Shown piece by piece: positions 1 to 13,500 of a stretch of 64,000 nt of DNA. The first letter of the stretch is position 1. Each line of letters begins with the position of its first letter. The position numbers and the translations under genes were made by a program. The stretch is from NCBI GenBank assembly GCA_025345505.1, contig JANVCC010000040.1, positions 11,438,023 to 11,502,022 of the forward strand. Reading direction: 5' to 3'. The notes under the pieces were generated by a model. That model was not told the DNA's origin, made no database searches, and saw only the letters and a program-made list of their open reading frames with translations. This DNA comes from Todiramphus chloris collaris. Its lineage: Eukaryota > Chordata > Aves > Coraciiformes > Alcedinidae.

Positions 1-3000
1 AGTGGTAGTGAGCCCAGGACAGGAGCTCTGGGGATGTGGCAGAGGGCTGGGACAGGCTGGAGGTGAGAAATCTCTTCCCACCATAAGACACATGTTATCT
101 TCCAGAGCCTTCCTGACTTGTCGTTGTGTACTTGAGAAACCCAACAACAATTTGTGTGTCTTTGTTCCTCTGCACTAGTGACCCTCTATTAACTACCGGG
201 ATACCCAAGGAGTTACTGTTTTAGCTGCTTCTATAGACATCAATGCAGAGGTTTGGGTGGTGTACTTTTGTTACACGTGAGTTCCCTTGTGATGGAATTA
301 GTTATTTCAGCTTCTGTCTTTGAATCCCCTAAATTAAATACTTTATTAAAAACAAAACAAACAAAAAAAAAAAAAAAAAAACCAAAAACCCAAAGTTGAT
401 GTCTGTAGCTGCAGTTTTCATTCAGTGCTTTTGTGTATTTTGTTGTGGTATGCAGTGTAATTACAGCATAGTTTCATGCTGCTCTTAATAGACTGGATTT
501 ATTTCTTGTTGTCCAGGGTTGTATAGTGAGGAAGCCTGTGTATATAGGATCTGCTTATTTGTTGCAGAAACAGGAGAAATCTGAAATGGAGACTGTGGGG
601 AAGATAATCTCCTGAATGTTCAGATAATTGGGTCATGCCTCTTCTTGCCAAGGGTTTTGTTAATTGAGTCTGGGCAAGTGACTTGCACAAACTTTTCATG
701 GGTGGTCACTAGTGACGTGATGCCGGGTTTCTGGCTGACTCAGCAGAGATGTTCGGAGCTGCTGGGGACTCACAGCTGCAGCAAAAGTCAATAGGAGCTG
801 CACTTTGAACACGTTGTGCTAATTGCTTTGAAAAGCCAAGTCCCAATCGTCTGCAGACATATAAATCAAACTGCAGAATCTAAAGAATATCCTTAGATCT
901 TGAAACTGATCTTAGATCACAAACCTGTGCTTTTTGTATCAAGCTTGTTTTGTCGCTGTTACTCAACCTTTACAATAATCTCTGTCTGGTGAGATTAAGA
1001 GAAATACAATTGTATAAACCAAGAGCAATGCTGGATCGGGTGTATCTGAATCAGAAATGAGGATCTTTTGGTTAAAAGCTGAATCGCTCCGGACAGAGTC
1101 AAGATCCTGACAGTCCCTCAAGGAAAAGTGCTGCTTAGGCCCCAGTATCTGGTGAGATAACCACCGCTTCCCATCAGGCTTCTGGGCAGAGAAAAATAGG
1201 ATGGCAGCCCTTCTACCAGCATCTAGGCTTGGCTTCAGGTCGGTTTTGAGTCACTCATTCTAAGTTGGCTTAGTTTATTCTCACTCTCAATAGCTGAAGT
1301 GGTGACTGGTGTTTTTGTAGGTGTAAGTAGTGCTTGATTTTGGTGCATAATTTCTAGACTTAGGAAAAATGCTAGAGTTTGAGTACTAAGGAAAAAATCA
1401 AAACCTGATTAACTGTTGGTTTTCTCGTGGTTCTATCAAAATTAAAACCAACCTACATTTCTGCAAGGGAATCAGTTTGAAATGCGATGTTCTACTTGTT
1501 CCAGTTCCAGTGCTTTTCTGACAAATTCCATGTTTAGAGAATTGCTGTCACGAGAGTACCAGTGTGCTGGGCAGTGTTGCCGACAGACCTGCAGATAGAC
1601 AAATTTGTTGCTTTAGCTCCTTCAATGATTCTCTTGGGAAGAAATTCTTTTCTCTGCTCTTAAGTACCTGTAGGAATGTGTATTACAGGAGAGCTGGACT
1701 TCAGGTATGAATCTCGATGAAGCTTTTGTGATTTGAGGAAGGTGATCAACAAATCCTGGGCATCTAAATTACTGGTATGCTCAAAATCAGTTTTCCACCA
1801 GTTAAAGTCAAGTCAGAAAAGCTATTAGAAAGAGTTGGAGCACTAGTAACTCTATTTATTGTAATAAAATTAATTCTTTCTTATATAAATTATAAATTCA
1901 ATGCACCATAACAATTTCATCTCTATTAACAATTGACTTTGAAGCTTTAAGCTTCTGAAAGGCAAAGTTTTCTTTCTTTTTTCAAGGCTTTAAGTGTGTA
2001 GAAATTATAAACTTCAGGCATAGAGAAATTACAGTTCTGCATTTAACATTGTTCTTCTTCCTAGAAGAAAACTGTAATAATTTTCCCAGGCTTCTAGTAA
2101 ACACTGGAGCTGAAGCCAGCACAGTATTTTTGAATACTGTAATAAATGTTCCATAATTGCCTCTGGTGGCAAGTTCTCTGGCTAGGGAATCAGGTTGGCT
2201 CCTGTAGTAGAATCATAATATGATTTTCATTCACTGCAGTAAATTGGCTCTGGACAGCTTCACATGTCAAGTTTGACTACTATTTTCTGGATCTCACTAG
2301 GCAAACTGTGTCGTTCATTCCTTGAACCAAATATAAAAAAGAGGTTTCTGTTGTCGGGCCAAAAATATCTAGAAAATCATCTATTCTATGAGAGCAAGAC
2401 ACAGAAATAATTAAGAAAATCTTTTAGATTAAGTCAGTAGAGAAAAATATAAATATATTGGAAATGTGAAGAATAAAGGTATTTTTCTGTGCTGAGACAG
2501 GTTAAGGAAAGTAGGATGCTATGGTTCATAGTTTCTATTGGAAACAAGCAGTGACGGCAAGGACTTCCTGCTGCATTATCAAGGCAGGATTTATTTCTTA
2601 CATCTTTACTTTTATTTGTAAAATTTAGAGTAACTGATGTCATTTATAGGCATAGGAAGATGCTGCTGTTTCGATAAATCTGGATTTCATGCACATGATA
2701 ATTTTCATTTAGTCATATGATTTTTCACCTTCTCTCCTCTGTGAGATTTCCCTTTAAAAAAAACCCAAACCAACAACATTCCGTGCAGGTGAATTTTCCT
2801 CAGGCAGGCTGTGTAGGAGTTAGTAACCTTACCAGGTTTGTAGGTTTGGGGTTGTTGGTTGTATTTTTGGTTTGTGGTTTTGGTTTGGGGTTTTTTTGTG
2901 TGTGCTCCAATTTCCAGAGCTGACATTTCAGTCTGGCAGGAACATAAATTTAGCCTTATCGATAAAAATGAATGGTATGAACAAAATGGCATATACCTAT

Positions 3001-6000
3001 TTTTTATCTAATAGAAATGTCACTCAAATGTTCCTGTTTTGCCAATCAAAATAAGGAGATTGACGTGTATAATGTGTATATATACATCCTGAAATCTGAT
3101 TATGAAAGTGTATAAATAATCACAGAACATAAATCGGTGCGCATAAAATCATAAATTTGAAATAAAAATTGCTAATCAGATTTTTTACTACATGACACCA
3201 ATTGTCTTTTGGCTTACATGTATTCTGTTTATTTTGCTAAAAAGACAAATTAGATAACAAAGGATTTGAGGAATGCTTATGTTCAAATGACAGAATCTCT
3301 TTTGTTAACAAAATATTACAGGTGGCAGGAATTCAACTACCAGAAAGCTATTGAATTTTCCTACTCGCTTCTCTTGTTTTACCTTTTCCTTGTCAGTATT
3401 TGTAAACGTCGACGGAAATAGATGTTACAGAATGTATGGCGGGTGCCCTTCACAGTAAGTTAGAATATAGATTAAACCATTACATTTTTCCTTTCTCTCA
3501 GTTTACTGCTTCCATTTCCACCAAGTCTAAAAACCTATTTGGTTGAGAAATATAATGCAAACCAACTTGAAATCCCTGAGGTAGTTACTTCATTGTTAGA
3601 AAATAATGCAAAGTGATCTGGGCTGGAAGTGTTGTGAAGTAACTGGAAATCAATAGAGGATGGGTAGGACTGACCTACTGAAGTAGGAATGAAATAGCAG
3701 TGAGACTTGTTGAAAGGGTTGGTCTTTCTGGGACCTAATGGAGCAAAAACGTACTGTCAGCAAAGGAAGCATTCTTAGTCTGGTTTGCTAAAAAACATTC
3801 CCACTTGTTTACAATTATGCAATGTAACCATAGGCCAAGTGTTGCTTTCCAGTAGGCACTGTAGAAAACATCTGTTTCCCAAGCATAGACTTCAAGCTTT
3901 GGATAAAAACCAAACAAAATCCCCAAAACCTCCAAAGCAAACCCCCAAAAATCCAATTAAAAAAAAAAAGAAATGCTCAGGAGAGTTGTAAGGTTGAGTC
4001 AGCCAGAGAGCAGAGGCTGTGCTGATGAAGTGAATGCAAGAACCTCGTCCTCTGTGTAGCACCCTATGGTCTGGTCTCCTGGGATCCTTCTGAGCTGGAA
4101 TCACTGAGCATCAACAAATCCAGGAGCGGGGTCCATGTTTCTGCTGCCTTTGCTACACCACAGCCTCTTGGAAACACAAACGCGCATGAACACATGCACG
4201 CTGATCACATGAAGTCTGCAGTTCAGCACTAGGCACTTCTCAAACTGCCAAATCCCTGCAACCTAATGTCTCTTTCCTGGATTGGTGTGGGCAGCCCCAT
4301 GCCTATATACTGGTACACTTCTGCAAACTCTCGTCGTAAATCCATGTGACCCAATGATGAGATGGGAAATTGTCTAGTCCACAATAAGAGCAGGGAGATG
4401 TTAATTTGTATTCTACCCCAGAATAGCTTGTTTAACCTTTGACACTGATCGTAGCCACTGGTGATGGCTCACAAAGGAGCTCACCTCAAGTCCCTGCTTT
4501 TACTTTTGGTCACAACCCATAAAGAGTTCACACAATGTTGGCATTGCTGTTGGCAGCGTGCTTGGTGGGTGCCTGCACCCTCACTCTGAGGACGAAGCAA
4601 GGAAAATAAATGAATGAGACTGGCAGGAGAAGTAAGAATGAAAGGTGATGAAAAGGGCACAAAATTCCCCCTGGGAATGTGGAGTATCACAGTGGTAGGT
4701 GGAGAAACCTCGAAGTTTGGCATTCCTGCTTTCTGGATGTTTACATTGATAGAGACACTGGTGTTAATGTTAAAAACTCTTCAGCAAAATACCGATCTAC
4801 AGAGTTCTCTGGTGTCTTCCTGTTTGTCTGGACTGCGTTTGGTGCAGAATTAACACCATTTAACAGCAACAGTGCTGGTGGATTCATAATGTGACTGCCA
4901 TTACTGAGTCAGCTTTTACCAGTAGATACCTGACCAACAGCTCAACAGTTGTCAGCTTAAACTCAATTCACTGTGGTATGTCAGAAGATCCAGTATTACT
5001 AGTACTGTGCTATCAGGAAACATATCAAAACATCTGGTTTCATTCTGAAGATGTCTTGGGTAGAATATGGTATGTAGTTTCCTAAGTAGCTTTCTGTGGA
5101 CAAGCCACTTCGTTCTTGATTGGACTTTGCCTGTGGAAGATCTGCCCTTAGGTGAATAGTTAAGAAGTCATCCTTCTAAAACTGTAGCAGTAGCTCGACA
5201 GCTACACCCTGAAAATCAACACCAAATGTCAGAATATGAAGGCAAACTCTAGTTGTCACCTTGTATAGGCGGACAGTTTACTGGCTCTCAGCTCTCCAGT
5301 TCCTAAGACTTAATGAGAGGCATTTATAATACATATTATTAATTTTGTTTGGAAGTCCTTCACGTACCGCAATGAAAGGCAGCAGTATAAAAGTGTTGGA
5401 GAACCATATGTGCTGAGGGGTTTGTAGTGGTGGTTGAGTTGTTGGCTGAGGGCAGAGATTGAAGGTCTGTTAAAACAGGCAGTAAGCACAGATATTTAAA
5501 ATGCTGAATGTCCTGCCATCCACAAGCATATTGTTTTCTACCTCCCAAAGAACTAAGGGGCATGAGACAGAGCCACAAAAAGGCTATTCCTTGGTAATGT
5601 AGGTTCTGCATTGTTCACTGCAGAATAAGCTGCTGCATGACTGCAGGGCAGGATTGATTTTTTCCATCCTTCTGTCCTTCCCAACAAAGGGGCCTCTTGG
5701 ACAGGGCTCTCTTTGGGTCAATACTTCAGTGCAGCCACCCAAACCTGTTGTGCATGGTAGGAATAAAGCTTGTGTTTCAAATGAAGAGACCAGAATGGGG
5801 TCAGGACAGGGATCATATCTAGCCCATATTTGTGATAACGAGATGAGATTTTAAGTATGATTTATTTCTCTTAAATACTGAAATTTTTTCTGTGGACTTT
5901 TCTTCATCAGAGTCCAAAATGTACAATAAGATATGCAAGTCCAAAATATGAGGTAAATGTAAGAAAATGGTCCAAGCAGCTACTATAATCCAGTTGTTCT

Positions 6001-9000
6001 CCTTGGCACAGAGGACCAGTCTCTCTCGACTGTTATGTGCTCTACAAGTTCCCTCCTTCCTAATATAAATGGTCCTCTCCAGCTCTGGCTGTTGTCATTG
6101 TGGGGGATGAACATTGTACTTAGTTTCTCAAACAGTCCTTAACCAGCTCCCCTGCAAAACCCTGCTTATAGGGCAGAGAAAAGCGACGAGTGCGTCCTTC
6201 CCAGCAACCTTCGTGGAGGGTGCGCATATTCTGTCAGACACAAGTGTGCTACAGGTTCCTGATCTTGTGCCTTCTGTCCCTTGGAGATTGCTTTTGGTTA
6301 TTGGCTGCCTGAGTAACGCAAGCCTGAAAGAGCTGTGGCACTGGGAGCAGAATGCCGTGATGCAGGGAGCATCCTGGTCCTTCACTTGCTGTCTCTCTCT
6401 CCCAGCAGAGACATTCATGACTGCCCGGTGCAGAGGGGTGTTTCTGACAGGTCTCAGGCAAGAGCTCGGTGGCACTGTTAATAGAGCATGGCTGTCTCAT
6501 TTGTAGGCTCTATTCATCTGACAGCTGGGAATTACCAGTACTGATGCTTCACTCCCTCTCTCTTTTTCTCCAAGCTAGTGATTCGTCTATATTATGGTTA
6601 GGTAAGCTTGACAAAACATTACACATTAGCAGCTGAGGCCGTGTTTGAAATGGGAAAATTGCTAGCAAACTGCTCCATTAGAGACCCAAATAACAAATTC
6701 TTTCTTTCCCTCAATGAAAGAGATAGTTAAGGCCCAAATTAATATGTCTGTCTCTCCAACTCTGCAGAGGGAATCAGTCTTCATGACAAATGGCTCCGTC
6801 ACTCCTGAGAGTGTGAGCTGGCTCTGTGAAGGCTGCATTAGGCAGAGGTTTTTTTATCCCATTGTGTTTTGTCATCCTGGGTCTGAGCTATACATGTGCC
6901 ACATGAGGAGGTAATGAAAAGATTTGCACCTCAGTGAATTTTGAGATGGATTAGCATGGGAATTTGTGTGTTTATTCTTTACTCTATGGTAGTTTTTCCT
7001 ATTTAACTGCATAGTCTCCTCCTGTTGTGTTTTTGCGGTTTTTCTTCTCTTGTGTTTTCTTTTTGCTGTCTTTGCTACAAAGTCCTTTAGAGAGAGTGGG
7101 AAGACAGAGGACTTTATCCTAACATGATGTTATTACAAGCAAAATACCTCTGATTCTGTTGGACCCTCATGCTTTCCAATCTCTGATTATATATTAGAGA
7201 AGGGGAATTATTCTTGTCCTTTGATGTTGTTGTTAAGACTCAAAAATAAAGCTTCCCAAGGCAGACAGAGCATTGCTGCCTGTCAGAAGCAGGGAGATAT
7301 GCTTCAATTCATCTCAGAGATACAGCTGGCAGCAGGCGACGTGGCACGGTGACATGGGTAACTGAAAGGAGGAACAAAAGCCCCTGAGAGGTTTGAACAT
7401 GGCCAATTTGTTTTATCAGGTTTGTGGCTTCTACTTGTGGGGTCTTTTAAATAGATCTTACTATGAAATGCCAGAGGAAACTTGAGGAGAATGTTCTTGA
7501 GTTGTGAGACATCTTAAATGTGGGTACGGTGTTTTCAAATGTGTTGTGGAACTATTTTATAAAATATGTTCTGGTGATGCACAGTGATGATGAACTCATT
7601 GATGCTGTTTTGCACTAGCACAGGTGGTTTTATAGTGGGAGACAGCACTTCACGGTGGGAAGGGTGAGACCGTGAAAAATAAGAGTTTTCCAGAGGTCAT
7701 TTTCTAGGTAAACTAGGTAATTTTCTTTGAAATAAAATGTGGCTGTAAAATTTAGATGAGCTTTTCACTTTTTGGAGGACAAATTTACAACATTAGGTAA
7801 GAACTTTTGGTTTTCACTTTATTTGCAAGGTGGCATCTCTAGTAGCAGCAGTTTCCTATTATATGATGAATGGCAGTGGTTATAACTGAGCCTTCATCAC
7901 CTTGAAACTGCCAACACCCCTCTGGCAAAACCTTGTGTTTCCTATAGGTTTTTAATGCTGTGCTCTCCATTGCATGTCATTTATGATCTGAAATGAGGTG
8001 AAAGCACCAAGTATTCATGCAAGTAATTGTTTTCTACTACTTAAGTTGTATAATTGCATTGAATTCTTCAGCTTATGCCTGCCCATCTATAACATGCATT
8101 TATGAAAAAAGAAATGGAAGTCAGATTAGTACCTCATGTTTTTAATATACCTGCTTATCTTTAATGCTTCAAGATCAGCTTCATTCTGTGCCCAAGTTGG
8201 AATCCACCTGCAAACACACCCTGATGAGAACACACAGTACCTGCTTGTTGCTCCTTGGGTAGCATATGCAAAATGCAGTGTGCTACGCTTGGTGTGTTAT
8301 GCGTGGTCTATAGTGCCTCATTTCCAAAGAGTTTCATAAAATAAAGAACTGTGAAAATATAGCAGCGGATGACAACAGCCTTATCCATCTATTTCTGTAG
8401 AGGCCATCAGCTGCAGATTTTGTAGGAAAAGGTGAAGAATTCGGTAGTGTTTCAGAAGGCAGCTCTCTGAAATGACTCTTTGTATTCCTTTCCTCCTTTT
8501 CTAGAAATTTCTTTTTATATTACCGGGGACCTGTGGGTCTTCCAGTTTTGGGGTTTTAGGGTTTTTGTTGTTGTTGTTGTTGGGTTTTTTTCCCCCTTTG
8601 GGGATAAGATTTATGTGTGCATTTTCCCCTAAAATGTTCTTGGAATTTTAAGTGATTATAAAAGAGGCCATGTTCCTCCCCTCCCTGTATTTGGGTTTCC
8701 CTGTAAGGACAGCTATGCTGTGCCTGTGTGCAGCATGTGTGAACCCTGGGTTCCATCCATAAGGGAAGGGAATTGGCCAGGCATGGCCCTCTTTTGTTCC
8801 TAGAAGTGTCTGCATAGAAACACTTGGGAGGAGTTAAACACCAACCTGGCAAGCTGACAAAAAGCCTTTATGGGAAGAGTATGTGTACTGCTAATTCTGG
8901 TGACAAACACCCAACAATAGTAGCGTGCTGAAGCTTACAGCAATTTGCATTTCAGTGTGGACTTGCCAGAAATGAAGCACGTTATATTTAGACCAACTGG

Positions 9001-10442
9001 AAGGGAAATCTCAGACGCTAATTCAATGCGCAACACAAGGAATAGAATTAACCCTGCTCCCAACCTTTAAAATAGACTGCTGCAGAAATAAGACTGTGTG
9101 CACATGGACTGTATGGCTTGACTGTGCAAGTATCACAGTATTTGTGACTTAAATAGCTTCGTAGACTATAACTGAGCTGGCAAAAAATCCTCTTTTCGAA
9201 GGGATTTTTCTTTTGTCTGTTGAAAGCACGAATCAACAGAAGGATACTCTGTGCTATAGCAGGCTGATGGGACTTACACATGTTCTCTACGTTATTTCCA
9301 AGTGCTTTAAAAACTATGATTTACTTCTCCCTGCATCTCATTTTATCTCCATCTCTGGTTTTAAAATTTTTACTCCCTTCTGCATTACTGCAGCAACTAT
9401 AAATGACTGGAGTGATTCATTCCATCATTCCGGTATGTTTTTGTGTTTCAATTCTAAACCATTTCCAACTAAAGTTGTTTTTTTTTTTTTTCCTTCCTGT
9501 TAAAACTGTTTCTTTTTATGACATTTTTGGAATAAATACACCCTGTTTGAATAAAAAGCAAGAGCTAGGTAACACCAAATTTTACTTTCACTTCCAATTC
9601 TTGATTACAGAATGTTAGCTGGCATGGTCATTTGAATTTCTGATATGGGGATCCACATTTACATTTCTAATTTAGATGAACATTTTGGGGTCCATCTGAG
9701 AAGAAAACGGTACTTTTATCAGGAATTTGGAGAATTTGCTGATGAAGACTTAAAAATAGTTCTGGGAAGGAACAGAAATTAATCTTAGTGGTTACTGTAT
9801 ATGGTATCTTAAAGCTGCTTCCATTTGATGGCACATGCATTTATGATACTTCATAAAGAATACTTATTTCAATGCAAATCTCAGAAATGGAAAGAGCATT
9901 TTCATGTAGTCTGGATCATATTTGTGAACACCTTCAGTATTTGGTAGTTAAAACGGGAAAATACAGTCCTTTTTTTGCTGTTTTAACATAGACCTTCCCC
10001 CCCCTTAAAAATCTGGATTCATATTTCAGTGAATTCCACTTTGTTTTTCAGCATGTTCTCACAGATTGTTGCTCCTGAGTCACTCTGACAGTATTATTAA
10101 TCTGCTTATTAAGCTGTCACAACATAGCCCAGCTTTTAGTTTAGATAGCGATGTTCTATTTACAACAGCTAGTCAAGGAAAGCATCTGTATTTTCTACCT
10201 TTACATTGACTAAGTAGTAATAAAATATACCTACTATTTTTTATTTATTCCATGAGCTTTAAAGGTGCAATTTCTATAGCCTGGGAATTGTTACTACACA
10301 GATTTAATGTAATCAATGAGATTTTTTTTCCTCATAAAAACTCTATAAAATAATTTTATATTATATATAAATTTGTTATGCTGTTTTATGTTATTCCTGT
10401 CCTGTAACTGTGTGGTTTACATGTATATTTGTTTGTTTTCAG
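1..10442 (+). other. SLIT3: SLIT3 intron, 3' part (upstream exon outside window)
   Basis: This is intronic sequence ending in the acceptor TTTGTTTGTTTTCAG at 10442. The preceding exon should encode the LRRNT cap of D2 (a CSNNIVDC-type motif), and I found no such stretch here, so it lies upstream. Visible content is low-complexity: an A-rich tract at 347-391, a G/T-rich tract at 2835-2904, a (GTT)n run at 8561-8582 inside a G/T-rich block (8545-8592), and a T tract near 9477-9492. Short open frames, the longest at 6114-6506, have antisense competitors and no recognisable domain. No CR1 copy was recognised in this stretch. Confidence 0.85.
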
Positions 10443-10514
10443 ACGTTTGGAACAAAACCTCATCAAAACCATCCCCCCTGGAGCTTTTACCCAGTACAAG
10501 AAGCTTAAGAGAAT
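10443..10514 (+). CDS. SLIT3: SLIT3 exon: D2 leucine-rich repeat 1
   Basis: This 72-nt exon encodes the first leucine-rich repeat of the second LRR domain of the secreted guidance protein SLIT3. The translation reads [20 protein letters not shown] and then LKR, with the last codon split across the junction. The LxxN and IPxGAF pattern is that of Slit D2 repeat 1, and TQYKKLKR is typical of SLIT3, where SLIT2 has SPYKKLRR. The acceptor is TTTTCAG before ACGTTT and the donor is AT before GTAAGT. The first base completes a codon begun upstream, and the last two begin ATA (Ile), completed by the next exon. So both ends are phase 2, as in other single-repeat Slit exons. D2 binds ROBO Ig1. No start codon is expected, because this is internal coding sequence. 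Confidence 0.96.
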
Positions 10515-13500
10515 GTAAGTTTTAATAAGACCAACATGCTAGGGCAATCACAAATCTTCTAGCTTCAAGTTCAGCATCTGTATTTTAGAAACATATTGGT
10601 AATTTCTATGTGGAAATCACAGGGGTTTGCACAAATAAACTCTTCACAGTGTAAGCAACAATGGAATTTGGTTCAGGATGCCTAACAGTGCATGAAAGCC
10701 TTAATAATGCTTAATTTCACTTCCTGTTATAAAGAATGTGAGCTAATTAGATGTTAGTCTGATAAAACTTCTTTTCTGAGGAAGCAGATATCATTTAAAG
10801 TGTTTTTCTCATTCATTCTGGTATCTGTTTGTGTCGCTTCAATTTAGCTGACCCCAGCTGTAGCATGAGTGCAAGTTCTTGCAGAGTAGTTAGGGATTTT
10901 TGTAGTCCATTCAATGTCCTGGTGTTGACATGGCACAATTTCCTTACAAGAAAATAAAGTTTGCTGGAGCTTGTTTTCTCTGTTTCTTTATCACCAGTAG
11001 ATACCCAGGCACTTTGCATCTTTCTAGCTCTTGTGTTTTCTCTTTGGATTTAAAAATAATAATCCTGATTTCTAGCAGCACTCTCATGCAGGTAACCTGG
11101 GCATTCCCCCTGGCTGGTCTTGCTTTTCATTTTTAAGTGATATATGAGCCATGTTGTGACAGTAGCACCGTGACACAGCCAATGGTAAAACAAGTTACTC
11201 CTGCTTCACCGTAGTATCAAGATGTTGATGGGTACCACTAGACCAGTAACTTCCTGAAGTCTTTCAGGCTTTATAGTTCAGTGCGAAGACCAAATAAAGG
11301 GGCCTCTGCAGTTCTTATTTTCTGATGTGAACAATACTTATTGAAAGTAAGAAACTGTCATCTCATTTTACAGAAGACACCGGATTATCAGATAGCTAAT
11401 GCTTCTGGAAACTGAAATGAGCTTGCACTATTCCTTTGCTTTAAATGATAAAATTACTGTATTTGCCAGTCCAAACTGACCGAGTTCCCAGAGCTGAAGA
11501 GCTGTAAATATGAATCTTAATATTAACAGGTCAAATCATCTATCTTATAGAGTCTCTGTTCTTCTGTCTCACTTTCAATATAGCTGTATGTATTTTTAAA
11601 CAAGTACTGTATTAGATAGAAAGATGGTAATTTCAGTGAAAAATGACAGATCCCTTTCCAGTGACCTAACTTGTTACTTTTTCATTATTAAAATCACTAC
11701 TTAGCTCTTTCTGAGGTATGACTAATTTTAGATTTTTGGCAATGTTTTACTGTCCTTTCATTTTTCATGGTCGGTGAACTCTAGTTTTATGGGAGTTGAC
11801 CAAAAAAATGTTCTTCAAGTTCACTTGCTGCTCAACCCAGTGCAGCACTTACTATGTGAAATGATTAATGTTAGAATTTCACGGCAGAATTCCATTAGCA
11901 CATTGTGTTGACAGCTTTCTGGAGTATAATTGGCATACTCATTGAGATCTGAACTCACAGTTAAATAGTCAGTTGTTGTGCCAGATGATCTCTATCAAAG
12001 CTTAGTTAACATGACAGCATTTTGTGGAAGGACTTGGGATAGGTAGTTAGGCTGCAGATTGTCCTGTAACAATCATGATGTTTTGACATTTGGCTATTGA
12101 TCTGTCTCCTTTTGTTAAAGTTTCATTCCTGTGGGACAGTGACTCTTTAAATTGGGCATTAATGTTGTTATATAACATTGAACTGAGGACATTGCTGCAC
12201 TATTTGAAGAGATTATTCACATCATCTTTTCAGTGTGCAAGATTCCCAGTATTTTTAACACCAAAACATATTTTGGTGAAACGACTACCTCTTAAAACAA
12301 AAGAATTATCCATCCTTTTCCTTACAAACAAAGGACATGTTTGGTATCACCAAAGTCGTCAGCCTTTCTTAATTTCTGTCGCTTTGATTTCACTAAGCAG
12401 TGCTATAGCATGAATGTTACTGGTTAACTGATGCCCTACCCAAGGCACAAATGAAGAATGTCATCATCCTCATCAATAAGAATAATTTTATATAGTTCAG
12501 AGGATAGTATTAGCATAACATTGTGAATTGTGTTGTATTTTTCTCCTGGTGAATAAATATGCAAGAATGTTAGGGATAATAGACTGCTCGCTTGCAGCGC
12601 TCTCAGTAGTTTGATTGTTTACTGACTATTTCCTTCAAGATTATTCAGTTTCCTTTGCTTAAATAATTGGATAACTGAGATTAATTTTTACTAAGAGCCA
12701 GTTGTTCAAGATAATTTTTATATGACTTGATATTAATAGATCAAGATGATAGCATAAGATGTATGCATAATAATTCAAGTGTTATATTTGCATGTAGCTG
12801 AAGTTTGCTGTATTTAAGAATGTCTCTTCAATAGCTTCCAGGATGGGAGAGTTATTTTGGTGATTGGGTTTCAGCAAAGCAGATAAATTCTTTCCTCTTT
12901 TGGACTTTGTAATAATTACCCATATTTTCTCACACAATTAATTATATGAAGCTAAATGCATCTGTCTCAAAAGGAAGATTTGGCACCTGTAGGATTCAAA
13001 TATGCAGTTGAATTTAGTAATCTGGGTGATGGTTCCCCTGATTTTGGGGTGAATGAAACAGGTCTTAGCTTCGTGCTCAGTTATTCAAGGGCTTTAGAAG
13101 AGGATTGAGGGGCTTGAAGGAGATACATCCCATCTTCAGAGATAGTTGTCTTTATTGCATGAAGTATCCAAGCCCAGACATGCCATTTTGAATTCACTTA
13201 TATAACAACAGTGCTTGTTCTGTAACCTCTACCCTACAAGTTCCAAAGTTTCTGGCATTACCTCCCATTTTGTCTTTGCTTTTCTGAGGCTTTTAACTAA
13301 CAAGTTCGTAATACTGAGACCAAGATCCAAGTACGTAGAGCTTCTTTGAAATACGTGGTTGTAATTCTGTAGCTCTGATGCCTGTAGTGGTGGTTCATGT
13401 TGCCAAATTAATTTTACCATATATTAGCAGAAAACACACTGAGATTTCAGAGTCTTCCTAGTAACTCTGTGGCATTACTAATTTTGTTAAGCAGCTTCTG

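Noticed and set aside
1..90. G-rich start of the window considered as a CR1 internal fragment
   Set aside because: GGGACAGGCTGGAGG-like words are suggestive, but too short and not in CR1 order.
6114..6506. The 130-codon open frame, the longest in the window
   Set aside because: It has a near full-length open frame on the opposite strand, no recognisable domain, no splice or promoter context, and lies within a SLIT3 intron. Chance is the simplest explanation.
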